In this document: positions 32,148 through 32,192 of the stretch, piece by piece
Layout of the letters: each line of letters begins with the position of its first letter
Position numbering within the stretch: the stretch's first letter is position 1
Source of the DNA: an uncultured Aquimarina sp.
GTDB lineage: Bacteria > Bacteroidota > Bacteroidia > Flavobacteriales > Flavobacteriaceae
Assembly (NCBI GenBank): GCA_947493495.1
Contig: CANLRN010000051.1
Location: 1 to 32,192 of the forward strand
Length of the DNA: 32,192 bases
Direction of reading: 5' to 3'
Made by a program: the position numbers and the translations under genes
The notes under the pieces: generated by a model
Told to the model about the DNA's origin: nothing
Databases searched by the model: none
Seen by the model: the letters and a program-made list of their open reading frames with translations, nothing else

Positions 32148-32192
32148 TACGATTTATAACTAAAAATTTCGCATATTCATCGTTTCTTTTTC
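32148..32192. mobile_element. end of a second copy of the MITE-like element, cut by the window edge
   Basis: TACGATTTATAACTAAAAATT and onwards is the reverse complement of 23635-23679, with a single-base length difference in the A-run. It is preceded by TAA (32145-32147), the same triplet as the target duplication of the internal copy. Only the first 45 bases are visible. Confidence 0.8.

Noticed and set aside
1..32192. Window as a complete circular plasmid or excised element
   Set aside because: The repeat at both edges is consistent with it, but no replication or mobilisation gene is present, and a contig broken at a dispersed repeat explains it more simply.

Overview
The window is AT-rich DNA from a marine member of the Bacteroidetes, most likely a flavobacterium. 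Four exported proteins or relics end in type IX secretion (T9SS) sorting domains, lipoproteins are numerous, one promoter fits the Bacteroidetes TTG / TAnnTTTG form, and one enzyme reads as an AgaB-type GH16 beta-agarase. No rRNA, tRNA, CRISPR array, SusC/SusD pair or regulator gene was found.

Layout. 1-3200 is an accessory border: half of a palindromic repeat, a broken SanA-like gene, a secreted subtilisin-like protease, one small ORF and an IS66 transposase relic. 3226-19349 (minus strand) is one compact operon of 12 genes, transcribed GH29 glycosidase, Zn-dehydrogenase (LgoD-like), altronate dehydratase, tagaturonate reductase, amidohydrolase lactonase, SDR dehydrogenase, FucP-like permease, RhaM-like mutarotase, GH2, two GH28-like enzymes, S1 sulfatase. 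19350-19707 is a divergent control region with two related operator-like palindromes. 19708-23121 (plus) holds a large secreted beta-helix protein and a lipoprotein. 23233-26796 (minus) is a second GH2 gene followed by the remains of a carbohydrate-esterase gene that was split by a 330-bp MITE-like element. 26797-29459 is mostly debris: relics of a protease, an ABC ATPase and an IS982 transposase, around one intact lipoprotein gene. 29460-31136 is the GH16 agarase with a ricin-type domain; after it come a broken F5/8-type protein and, at the right edge, the end of a second copy of the MITE-like element.

How it works together. The five oxidoreductase, lactonase and dehydratase genes plus mutarotase and permease spell out a complete route from L-galactose to 2-keto-3-deoxy-D-gluconate: L-galactose, L-galactonolactone, L-galactonate, D-tagaturonate, D-altronate, KDG. 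No fuconate dehydratase is present, so L-galactose rather than L-fucose is the better guess for the sugar. With an S1 sulfatase, a GH29 enzyme, two GH2 enzymes and an AgaB-like agarase nearby, the likely source is a red-algal agar or porphyran in which L-galactose(-6-sulfate) alternates with D-galactose. A shared palindrome (AAATAAC-N5-GTTATTT) before the beta-helix gene/GH29 operon and before the second GH2 operon suggests one regulon. The two GH28-like enzymes and the beta-helix protein have no obvious role in known agar or porphyran breakdown and are the most likely carriers of new activity. All functions are read from sequence by eye; no database search was run.
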